From positions 1 to 33,776 of IMG/VR virus record IMGVR_UViG_3300032246_000378: a stretch of DNA of 33,776 bases. One strand, given 5' to 3'. Positions 14,956 through 20,363 of the stretch are shown here, piece after piece; positions within the stretch are counted from its first letter, which is position 1, and each line of letters begins with the position of its first letter. The notes under the pieces are model-generated. The model worked only from the letters and a program-made list of their open reading frames with translations. It was not told the DNA's origin and did not search any database. Source of the DNA: a virus. Both the position numbers and the translations under genes were made by a program.

Positions 14956-15309
14956 TCACCGCCTTAGTAGGTTTCTTGTCAGATTGTATAGTTTGTAGGC
15001 TTGATAAGAAGCACTACTCCTAGATTCACTAGGTTTAATCCCAGCCATCTCTAAGCGTTCAGCAGCCATCTTGCCTCCCCATATTCCAAATGGTAGATTA
15101 CCCCATCCAGTTTTACCTGATGGCATATGCTCCATCTTCATACCTTCAGCCAAACACTCTTCCTTGACAGGACACGAAGCACATAATTGTAGCGCATAGT
15201 TAACCTCTGATGTAAGTCTAACTATTTTTTCTTCGGTAATTCTACCCGTTGGTACTTCAGGAAACCACCAATCAGGATTAGCATCACCTGTACAATTACC
15301 TACAATCAT
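14956..15309 (-). CDS. WhiB-like iron-sulfur transcription factor
   Basis: 117 residues with the full WhiB signature: C6, then C43-x2-C46-x5-C52 (LCASCPVKEECLAEG) for a [4Fe-4S] cluster, then the turn GIWGG at 75-79, and a basic C-terminus (YKLYNLTRNLLRR) for DNA contact. WhiB proteins occur only in actinobacteria and their phages, so this fixes the host phylum. Phage WhiB proteins can block or redirect host WhiB/sigma control. The ATG overlaps the upstream stop (ATGA). The transcription unit begins at palindrome 15455-15471. Confidence 0.92.
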   Translation of the reverse strand: MIVGNCTGDANPDWWFPEVPTGRITEEKIVRLTSEVNYALQLCASCPVKEECLAEGMKMEHMPSGKTGWGNLPFGIWGGKMAAERLEMAGIKPSESRSSASYQAYKLYNLTRNLLRR

Positions 15310-15440
15310 TCATCCTCCCACATGCGGTCAGGTTCTCCGCTATCATCTTCATCACACTTACATTCTGATTCGTCACATCCATTACAAGGATTCAAATCTA
15401 AAGCAGCATCATCTCCTTGTAAATACATTGGTTCACTCAT
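15306..15440 (-). CDS. small acidic Cys-rich protein
   Basis: 44 residues with an excellent AAGGAGG six bases before the ATG and the 17-bp palindrome 14 bp upstream. It carries PCNGCDESECKCDEDD (four Cys in 11 residues), which may bind zinc or an iron-sulfur cluster; the rest is acidic. The stop overlaps the WhiB start (ATGA), so the two are co-translated and might act together. No known family. Confidence 0.65.
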   Translation of the reverse strand: MSEPMYLQGDDAALDLNPCNGCDESECKCDEDDSGEPDRMWEDE

Positions 15441-15454
15441 ACTATCCTCCTTAG

Positions 15455-15471
15455 TGTATTAAATTAATACA
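15455..15471. promoter_or_regulatory. palindrome site 1
   Basis: Perfect 17-bp palindrome TGTATTAAATTAATACA, 14 bp upstream of the small Cys-rich gene that leads the WhiB unit. One of eight identical sites; see findings. Confidence 0.8.
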
Positions 15472-15472
15472 G

Positions 15473-15637
15473 TTAGTTATGTAATCCGTAGTCCCAGCAT
15501 ACCTTTTGTACGGCTAGTCCTAGAGCATTGATAAACAACTGCCTCTCCTCCTCAGACATATTGTAAACATCTGAATACTTTACAGTTGCTTGCCACATTA
15601 TATCCTTTGCCTCTATATCATTAAAGTAATTAAACAT
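15473..15637 (-). CDS. 54-residue hypothetical protein
   Basis: ATG overlaps the preceding stop by one base (TAATG), with AGAAGGACAT upstream. Sequence MFNYFNDIEAKDIMWQATVK and onward is helical, with MSEEERQLFINALG and a C-terminal VQKVCWDYGLHN. It ends next to palindrome site 1. No family recognised. Confidence 0.6.
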   Translation of the reverse strand: MFNYFNDIEAKDIMWQATVKYSDVYNMSEEERQLFINALGLAVQKVCWDYGLHN

Positions 15638-15888
15638 TACTTATGTCCTTCTGTGATAGAATCTAATACATACTCAAACTCAGGACGATACGCCTCTTTG
15701 GGCGCTCTATCATTGTCCCATATCATTGTGTAGCCGTCATTAGAATCCCAATGAAGCCTACCAGTATACTCGCCATTAATTGAGCCAGTATGTAATCTAA
15801 TATGCTTAGTCCAGCCAGTTGACTCTATGCTACTTGATTGAACCATGTACTTATTTAATATCTCCTCACGAGTTACTTCAGCCGTCAA
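15637..15888 (-). CDS. hypothetical protein (TTG start)
   Basis: 83 residues if read from TTG 15888, which has GGGAG eight bases upstream and overlaps the previous gene by 11 bp; the first ATG would be at residue 15 and lacks a ribosome binding site. The C-terminal two thirds (RLHWDSNDGYTMIWDNDRAP, FEYVLDSI) look like a small alpha/beta fold. Function unknown. Confidence 0.6.
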   Translation of the reverse strand: MTAEVTREEILNKYMVQSSSIESTGWTKHIRLHTGSINGEYTGRLHWDSNDGYTMIWDNDRAPKEAYRPEFEYVLDSITEGHK

Positions 15889-16105
15889 GGTTTACTCCCA
15901 TCTCTATTAGTTTATTTTCTATTACCATACTTGTTGTATCATAACTCTCAGCACCCTCACCATCTATGCCTTCACGCCATAGTGCCTTACCTCTATATGA
16001 GATATGAGAACCATCTCCATATAGGCTCATCAGTAATGCGCCAGCAGCATAATCATATACCTCTGCTATCACATCACCACTAGGGTCATGTACTTTTAGT
16101 TTCAT
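15878..16105 (-). CDS. hypothetical protein
   Basis: 75 residues, ATG with GAGAGGATAG eight bases upstream and the 17-bp palindrome 11 bp upstream. It begins MKLKVHDPSGDVIAEVYDYA, an alpha/beta pattern with no catalytic motif. First gene of a three-gene unit (with 15888 and 15637). Confidence 0.6.
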   Translation of the reverse strand: MKLKVHDPSGDVIAEVYDYAAGALLMSLYGDGSHISYRGKALWREGIDGEGAESYDTTSMVIENKLIEMGVNLDG

Positions 16106-16116
16106 GCTATCCTCTC

Positions 16117-16133
16117 TGTATTAATTTAATACA
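16117..16133. promoter_or_regulatory. palindrome site 2
   Basis: TGTATTAATTTAATACA, perfect 17-bp palindrome, 11 bp upstream of the ATG at 16105 and just after the stop of the previous small gene. Confidence 0.8.
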
Positions 16134-16136
16134 CTA

Positions 16137-16271
16137 CTACAGATTTTGTAGTAGCAACCTTGCTCTAGCAATTATAGCGTCATCTCTCTCATCAGTCAAA
16201 TTAGCGATAGAGATTAACTCTATAATTGTTTTTCTGACTTCTTCTTTAGAAGCCGTAGTCATACTGTCCAT
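16137..16271 (-). CDS. 44-residue hypothetical protein
   Basis: ATG with GGGAGGATATA upstream, starting inside the end of the amidotransferase gene (26 bp overlap). Helical peptide (VRKTIIELISIANLTDERDD, IARARLLLQNL). It ends 4 bp before palindrome site 2. Real translation is likely from the ribosome binding site; function unknown. Confidence 0.55.
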   Translation of the reverse strand: MDSMTTASKEEVRKTIIELISIANLTDERDDAIIARARLLLQNL

Positions 16272-17076
16272 TATATCCTCCCGTTAATTGTTTGTGTCGG
16301 GCTGACGCATCCCTCTCAGGAGTCCAGCATAGGCAACCACTATCTTGTACCATATTACATTCGAAACATGTACCACAGTCATAGCAATAGAATTCATTAC
16401 CATCACCTAATTGCGGGATACCGCAACCATAACAGATGTAATCATCTTCGCTACCAGTAATATCATCTAAGTCATAATAGTCATTAGACTTCTTAAACAT
16501 ATTACTCCATTGACTAGGCTTGTAGCCATCATTAGACCACCAGTTGCCCTCATTATCCCAATGACCTAAGTCCTCATTGATAATGTAGCAGTCATACTCA
16601 GCATTAGGGTCTAGGGTAAACACCGCTATCTTGTTGCCACTAGACCACTTCTCTATCATGCCATACAGATTAGGATTATCTAGTGCTGTGATACCACCCA
16701 TAGATGGGAGAATATCCTCAGCAAAGATACGCGTATCACTACGCTTATCAGTAGGCTCAATATGTACATCTAGTATGCCATTGTGTGCTAAGTATGTAAG
16801 GTCGCTACCACCCACCTTAAATGGATGACAATTTTCCTCGTTCTTGACACCATGCGTAGCAAATCTAGCATGATACATAGCATAACTATTTGGGTATTGC
16901 TTGCGTACCTCTAAGAACTCTTTGATAACCTTCTTAGCGGACATACCCTTGCCAGTAATAATCTTATTACCAGCAAGTACAGCATAGCCAAAGCCATGCG
17001 GGTTATTACATGAAGCACACTCTAAATCCTTGCGCTTCGGTGTACTATTCGGGGAACTTACTACCAATAGGCACAT
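16246..17076 (-). CDS. class II glutamine amidotransferase (Ntn) with C-terminal zinc ribbon
   Basis: 276 residues. The nucleophile is C2, directly after the initiator Met (MCLLVVSS), as required for class II glutaminases. Other landmarks: HGFGYAV (27-33), HARFATHG (69-76), CHPF (83-86), AHNGIL (97-102) and D114 in KRSDTRIF. The domain releases ammonia from glutamine. The last 65 residues are a Cys-rich zinc module (C215, C218, C231, C234, C237, C240, C248, C250). The gene starts inside the end of the amidoligase gene (32 bp overlap, GAGAGGAAAG site), so it should feed ammonia or act with that ligase. Palindrome site 3 lies 92 bp upstream. Confidence 0.8.
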   Translation of the reverse strand: MCLLVVSSPNSTPKRKDLECASCNNPHGFGYAVLAGNKIITGKGMSAKKVIKEFLEVRKQYPNSYAMYHARFATHGVKNEENCHPFKVGGSDLTYLAHNGILDVHIEPTDKRSDTRIFAEDILPSMGGITALDNPNLYGMIEKWSSGNKIAVFTLDPNAEYDCYIINEDLGHWDNEGNWWSNDGYKPSQWSNMFKKSNDYYDLDDITGSEDDYICYGCGIPQLGDGNEFYCYDCGTCFECNMVQDSGCLCWTPERDASARHKQLTGGYNGQYDYGF

Positions 17077-18277
17077 ATTCTTTCCTCTCTATTTTAGTTA
17101 TTACATTGGACATGGCATTTAATCTTTGATTAAGAGAAGGATATAACTCTGCTCTCTCTCGGATATACTGTATTAAATTAATACAGTCTAACTTGTGCTC
17201 TCGGACTTCGGGAACACTCATCACTCTTGTAAACTCAACGCTGGCATGCGCTAAGTCAATACATGACTTGATGAATCTAGTATTTAGACTACCTCTAAAG
17301 ATTCGCATCTCTAGTGTTTGCCTATTGTTGGTATTAACCGCAGAATATCTATCATTATCTCTGTGGGTTCTGCCCAATTTATGAGCAAAGGTTTTCTTAC
17401 CAGTATTAGGGTCAAAGACATCATCAAACTTAGCCCAATGACTAGATGACCTACCAGCAAGCACCTCATAGAAATCCTTATTGTTGTATACCAACTGTAA
17501 GAATCTATGCTGATGAGAGCCACCACTAAATCCAGCACGAGAAATATGTATATGAAGTCCGCAGGTTTTTGTACCCCACGCCATCATGTCGTATCTCTCT
17601 TTAAGTATACCTATGGTATTCCATAGAGTACTAGCATCATTCATAAAATAACTATGGGACAATGGATGAGTTACTATCTCAAACCCACACTCAAGTGAGC
17701 CATCAGATTTTAGATAGGCTAATCCTTCTGATTCTAACTTTTGAGCATACTCGGCAGCAACCCTTCTCTGACCATAATCGCCACCTCGCACCTCAGTTTC
17801 TATCTCTATGCCAAAGTATAAGCGTGTCTGCTCATCCTCTGAACTGTGAAATCTAGGGTCAGGTCGGTAAGAATAATCATGTATTAATCTACCATCATTA
17901 TCCTCATCATGATTATACTCGCAACCATTTAGATAGGTACTATCGCAATCCTCACAGTAAGTGGTGTTATTCTCATAACATCTCTCACACATAGTATCAT
18001 CACTATCATCTGTGCCATAGGTATAACCTGTGAAATAGTTATCGCACAAGTCGCACCAATGAGCATCATTACGGGTACAACCTTGACACCATAACTCACC
18101 CTCTACATCACTATACTCATCATCAACAGTTATTACCTGTTCGCAATGAATACACATTATGACGCAACTGTCGCAGACAGGGTCGCCACTAGTAGTGGTA
18201 GTGCCGTCATCATCACTATTTAATTCAGTATTACAAGCGATACAACACTTGGTATCTACTTCATCAATAGTATCCAT
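17045..18277 (-). CDS. amidoligase-family enzyme with N-terminal zinc ribbons
   Basis: 410 residues. Residues 1-120 hold about eight CxxC-type pairs (CCIAC, CDSC, CIHC, CQGC, CDLC, CERC, CEDC), a stack of zinc ribbons. From about 150 comes the glutamine-synthetase-like amidoligase domain: YFGIEIETEV (154-163), YLKSDGSLECGFEIVTHPLS (188-207), CGLHIHISRAGF (239-250) and EMRIFRGSLN (323-332). The family joins a carboxylate to an amine using ATP. Its next-door class II amidotransferase matches the gene pairing described for this family by Iyer and co-workers, who proposed peptide tagging or new metabolites. The target is unknown. Confidence 0.8.
   Translation of the reverse strand: MDTIDEVDTKCCIACNTELNSDDDGTTTTSGDPVCDSCVIMCIHCEQVITVDDEYSDVEGELWCQGCTRNDAHWCDLCDNYFTGYTYGTDDSDDTMCERCYENNTTYCEDCDSTYLNGCEYNHDEDNDGRLIHDYSYRPDPRFHSSEDEQTRLYFGIEIETEVRGGDYGQRRVAAEYAQKLESEGLAYLKSDGSLECGFEIVTHPLSHSYFMNDASTLWNTIGILKERYDMMAWGTKTCGLHIHISRAGFSGGSHQHRFLQLVYNNKDFYEVLAGRSSSHWAKFDDVFDPNTGKKTFAHKLGRTHRDNDRYSAVNTNNRQTLEMRIFRGSLNTRFIKSCIDLAHASVEFTRVMSVPEVREHKLDCINLIQYIRERAELYPSLNQRLNAMSNVITKIERKEYVPIGSKFPE
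17169..17185. promoter_or_regulatory. palindrome site 3 (inside coding sequence)
   Basis: TGTATTAAATTAATACA lies within the 3' end of the amidoligase gene (codons for CINLIQ) and 92 bp upstream of the amidotransferase start. With AC/GT it extends to a 21-bp perfect palindrome. Keeping it inside a gene suggests selection for the DNA site. Confidence 0.75.
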
Positions 18278-18301
18278 AACCTATCCTCTCTCGGTATCTA
18301 A

Positions 18302-18318
18302 TGTATTAATTTAATACA
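18302..18318. promoter_or_regulatory. palindrome site 4
   Basis: TGTATTAATTTAATACA, 24 bp upstream of the amidoligase ATG (18277), with GAGAGAGGATAG between site and start. Confidence 0.8.
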
Positions 18319-18346
18319 CTAGGCTTACTGACTTACATGAACTAAT

Positions 18347-18568
18347 TTACACTAGTTCCTTAGACTTGTCAAGCCTACGCTGAACACTATCAAGGATAAT
18401 GTTTACAACCTTATCCCGTAAAGCGTCAGCGTGTACGGCACGAGCCTCAAACCCATGCCGTGTGTTATGTATAGAGAATTGCCGTAATGATTCCCTGATA
18501 GTTTCTAGTTCATCCCTAGATAACGCAAGGATAACATCATTAGCAAAGTCTACCTCTCTACTTGACAC
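18347..18568 (-). CDS. hypothetical helical protein (GTG start)
   Basis: 73 residues from GTG 18568, overlapping the end of the small membrane-protein gene by 11 bp. Charged helices (DVILALSRDELETIRESLRQ, DKVVNIILDSVQRRLDKSK) suggest a small helical-bundle protein. No family recognised. Confidence 0.6.
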   Translation of the reverse strand: MSSREVDFANDVILALSRDELETIRESLRQFSIHNTRHGFEARAVHADALRDKVVNIILDSVQRRLDKSKELV

Positions 18569-18686
18569 TTAACTCACGCAGTTTGCGAGTTAGTTTAGCG
18601 TTCTTGATAGCGGTAGTAATGACTAGTGTAGAACTTACACTCAGCGCAATTACTATTGCTATCGTATCTGTTATCTCTATGTACAT
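18558..18686 (-). CDS. small single-TM membrane protein
   Basis: 42 residues: MYIEITDTIAIVIALSVSST, then LVITTAI and a basic tail KNAKLTRKLRELSVK. One membrane helix (about 7-27) with the positive tail predicted inside the cell. GAAAGG lies 8 bases before the ATG and palindrome site 5 is 21 bp upstream. Function unknown. Confidence 0.6.
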   Translation of the reverse strand: MYIEITDTIAIVIALSVSSTLVITTAIKNAKLTRKLRELSVK

Positions 18687-18707
18687 GATTACCTTTCGTT
18701 AGTTAAG

Positions 18708-18724
18708 TGTATTAATTTAATACA
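18708..18724. promoter_or_regulatory. palindrome site 5
   Basis: TGTATTAATTTAATACA; with AG/CT it forms a 21-bp perfect palindrome (18706-18726). It lies 21 bp upstream of the membrane-protein ATG at 18686. Confidence 0.8.
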
Positions 18725-18727
18725 CTA

Positions 18728-18844
18728 GTGGAAGTGAGGCTCAGGGGACACTCGCTACAAGTAGCATGGAACGCAGAACCTCACTCGCGCCCACCATAGG
18801 AATCGAACCTATGTATACACGCACCAGCGTGGGCTATCCAGCCG
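18728..18844 (-). ncRNA. structured, tRNA-like element (not a complete tRNA)
   Basis: On the minus strand, after the stop at 18845, come GGCT-GGAT-AGCC, CACGC-TGGT-GCGTG and a hairpin CATAGG-TTCGATT-CCTATG that is an exact tRNA T-arm (T-loop TTCGATT), followed by GTGGGC. Upstream GCCCAC could pair with that GTGGGC as an acceptor-like stem. There is no D-arm and no seven-base anticodon loop, so it is not a normal tRNA. Next is a second structure in which AGTGAGG and CCTCACT pair at long range. Possible readings: tRNA-like RNA, tRNA fossil, or attachment site taken from a host tRNA 3' end. Confidence 0.35.
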
Positions 18845-19009
18845 TTAGTTGGTGTCCGAGTCCAACTCAGCATCCATCAGCAAGTCATCATACTCATCAT
18901 CATACTCGTCAAAGGTACCCATATCAACCTCTAACAATTCTTCGGTGGCGAGTATCTCGGCAACCTCATCCTCACTCATAAAGTCTAATGCTATATCGTC
19001 GCCACTCAT
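18845..19009 (-). CDS. small highly acidic protein
   Basis: 54 residues with ATG overlapping the previous stop (ATGA). Extremely acidic: MSGDDIALDFMSEDEVAEIL and FDEYDDEYDDLLMDAELDSD, with no Lys or Arg. Acidic mini-proteins of phages often mimic DNA or bind host nucleic-acid enzymes, but that is inference from composition. Located directly upstream of the tRNA-like element. Confidence 0.6.
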   Translation of the reverse strand: MSGDDIALDFMSEDEVAEILATEELLEVDMGTFDEYDDEYDDLLMDAELDSDTN

Positions 19010-19158
19010 GATAGCAACCCCATAGCCCTTAGATAATCGTAGTTCGGACGATTACGATTTGCTTGCTCTTGCTTATTGCGCTCTATCTCATCATGAAGTA
19101 ATTGCTGAGTAAACTCGGCAACCTCATCAAAAGAGTTAATCAACTCTGTTGCGTTCAT
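19006..19158 (-). CDS. 50-residue hypothetical protein
   Basis: ATG with GAGAGGATAG 4 bases upstream and palindrome site 6 at 23 bp. Helical sequence MNATELINSFDEVAEFTQQL, then a polar stretch (EIERNKQEQANRNRPNYDYL). It forms a two-gene unit with the acidic protein. No family recognised. Confidence 0.6.
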   Translation of the reverse strand: MNATELINSFDEVAEFTQQLLHDEIERNKQEQANRNRPNYDYLRAMGLLS

Positions 19159-19181
19159 GACCTATCCTCTCGTTCAGCAGG

Positions 19182-19198
19182 TGTATTAATTTAATACA
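19182..19198. promoter_or_regulatory. palindrome site 6
   Basis: TGTATTAATTTAATACA, 23 bp upstream of the ATG at 19158. A second copy (site 7) lies 96 bp further upstream, the only doubled case. Confidence 0.8.
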
Positions 19199-19277
19199 CT
19201 CTGTAATCGGTAATTAACCTCATAAGATAACTATACTCTCATCTCCCAACTAATCAAGTATATTCGGGATTTATTTT

Positions 19278-19294
19278 TGTATTAATTTAATACA
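19278..19294. promoter_or_regulatory. palindrome site 7
   Basis: TGTATTAATTTAATACA, upstream of site 6, with no start codon of its own in the 83-bp interval; probably a second operator for the 19158 unit. Confidence 0.75.
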
Positions 19295-19356
19295 CCTATC
19301 CGCCCATGCGTTTTGCGCCGCCAATATCCGCCCATGTTTGCCCATGCTTCGCGCCG

Positions 19357-19388
19357 CCGCCAAAAGTTTGTGTTGGCGGATTTTTTTT
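19357..19388 (+). terminator. hairpin with T-tract (plus strand)
   Basis: CCGCCAA (19357-19363) pairs with TTGGCGG (19373-19379), loop AAGTTTGTG, followed by ATTTTTTTT. This is a textbook intrinsic terminator for rightward transcription, though no rightward gene precedes it closely; it may block transcription into the divergent region. Confidence 0.6.
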
Positions 19389-19480
19389 GGTCAAAGCGCA
19401 CACTCCTCGCACTTATGGAAAGTTTGTGTTGGGCTTTTGTTTTTCCCCCCGCGTTCGGGCGTGTCGCGGTTGGACAAAAA

Positions 19481-19508
19481 AATAACCCCCGATTTCTCGG
19501 GGGTTATT
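19481..19508. terminator. bidirectional terminator after the 201-residue gene
   Basis: Perfect 12-bp stem AATAACCCCCGA/TCGGGGGTTATT with a TTTC loop. On the minus strand it is followed by a run of T's (TTTTTTTGTCC) 10 bp after the stop at 19519; on the plus strand by TTTTTGG. It should separate the 19519-20124 gene from the next leftward unit. Confidence 0.85.
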
Positions 19509-19518
19509 TTTGGTCGGT

Positions 19519-20124
19519 TTACTTTTTGGCTGTTGCTGAGTTTCTTGCGATTACTTTCAGAATCTCGTTTAAGTTTGCGAGGGTCTGAAGGTCGCTAGTT
19601 TTGATACTTTCCCATGAGCCATTACCCTTTAGCGCTTTTAGGTCGCTAACTGTTTTAGTGAAGATGGTTTCCACGCTTGCTGGCGCTTTTGGCGCTGTTG
19701 CGTTTTTGCGTTCACGGGTTTTTTGTAGCGTTGGGGTTTCGCTGGCTAGTTGGGCATAATCGGCTACCTTCTCCAATGTTGCTTCTACTTCAGCCTTGCC
19801 AACGGCTGTTTGTAGGCGCTGTGCCATTTTGATTAACTCAGCGATGGATACTGTTTTAGCGCCTACTGTTTTGTTCAGAATCTCATCCATAGTAATAAAA
19901 TACTGAACATGGCTTGCGCGGATGGTTGGGGCTGTGCCGTTTGCTTTCTCAATGCTTGCTTGAATATCGCGCACGCTTGAGGTGTTTGCCTTTAGGCGTT
20001 TAACGCATAAGGCAATAAAGCCTTGCTCGCCTTCAAGGTTGATTAACTTGCTGTAAGCATCTACAACCACATTTGAGATAGTTGCGGATGGTGTTGCCTT
20101 TTTTGTTTTTGTTGCTGTTGCCAT
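19519..20124 (-). CDS. basic Ala/Thr-rich protein, possible DNA-binding
   Basis: 201 residues, ATG at 20124 with GAAAGAGAG upstream and palindrome site 8 at 28 bp. Basic ends (MATATKTKKATPS and ARNSATAKK) flank a helical core (GEQGFIALCVKRLKANTSSV, ASHVQYFITMDEILNKTVGA, IAELIKMAQRLQTAVGKAEV). SSVRDIQASIEKANG could be a helix-turn-helix part. No known family. It is a one-gene unit with its own site and terminator, next to the iteron region, which suits a regulator or replication/partition protein. Codon use is richer in G+C than its neighbours. Confidence 0.6.
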   Translation of the reverse strand: MATATKTKKATPSATISNVVVDAYSKLINLEGEQGFIALCVKRLKANTSSVRDIQASIEKANGTAPTIRASHVQYFITMDEILNKTVGAKTVSIAELIKMAQRLQTAVGKAEVEATLEKVADYAQLASETPTLQKTRERKNATAPKAPASVETIFTKTVSDLKALKGNGSWESIKTSDLQTLANLNEILKVIARNSATAKK

Positions 20125-20152
20125 TTTGTTTACTCTCTTTCGGACTTTTTAC

Positions 20153-20169
20153 TGTATTAATTTAATACA
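20153..20169. promoter_or_regulatory. palindrome site 8
   Basis: TGTATTAATTTAATACA, extended by C/G to 19 bp, 28 bp upstream of the ATG at 20124. Confidence 0.8.
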
Positions 20170-20240
20170 GGTAATCATTTGATTACAGGAGAATCGTCTC
20201 ATTTTTTTATGGATAAGGCAAGCCAATTCAGCACTTTTTT

Positions 20241-20363
20241 AGATGAACAGCAGATGAACAATACCTGAGAGAATCCTGAGAGAATCTGTCGAACATTTGT
20301 TCGAATACCCCTCGCCTTCGGCTCGGGATTCCTGAGAGTTTCCTGAGAATTGGCTGAGAAAAA
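20241..20363. repeat. 11-bp iteron-like array
   Basis: Two AGATGAACA units start at 20241 and 20252 (11 bp apart). Two exact tandem copies of CCTGAGAGAAT follow at 20264 and 20275. After the LexA-type box come CCTGAGAGTTT (20331), CCTGAGAATTG (20342) and GCTGAGAAAAA (20353), again every 11 bp. The spacing of about one DNA turn puts all copies on one face of the helix, as in origin iterons or partition/packaging sites. Confidence 0.65.
20289..20304. promoter_or_regulatory. actinobacterial LexA/SOS box
   Basis: TCGAACATTTGTTCGA is a perfect palindrome and an exact match to the actinobacterial LexA consensus TCGAAC-N4-GTTCGA. It lies between the two groups of 11-bp repeats. Confidence 0.75.

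Larger units (their letters stand above)
19199..19518. other. non-coding stretch with palindrome, repeats and terminators
   Basis: No convincing gene. It holds palindrome site 7, an imperfect 28-39 bp direct repeat starting TATCCGCCCATG (19297 and 19325), two copies of GTTTGTGTTGG (19366 and 19422), and two hairpin terminators annotated separately. Plus-strand frames here are open only because of the repeats. Local G+C is visibly higher than in the neighbouring leftward genes. Confidence 0.6.

Noticed and set aside
18766-18860. Complete tRNA gene
   Set aside because: T-arm and acceptor end are convincing, but no D-arm and no seven-base anticodon loop can be folded at the right distances on either strand; a long-variable-arm (Ser/Leu) fold also failed for lack of a 5' acceptor strand.
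19313-19598. Two overlapping plus-strand open frames (91 and 86 residues)
   Set aside because: They lie in repeated, hairpin-rich DNA antisense to the leftward gene's terminator, have no ribosome binding site, and their translations follow the terminators and the stop region of the 201-residue gene.
20241-20363. CRISPR array
   Set aside because: Repeats are only 11 bp, partly abutting, without unique spacers of constant length, and no cas operon is present; the Cas4-like protein is the usual phage exonuclease.
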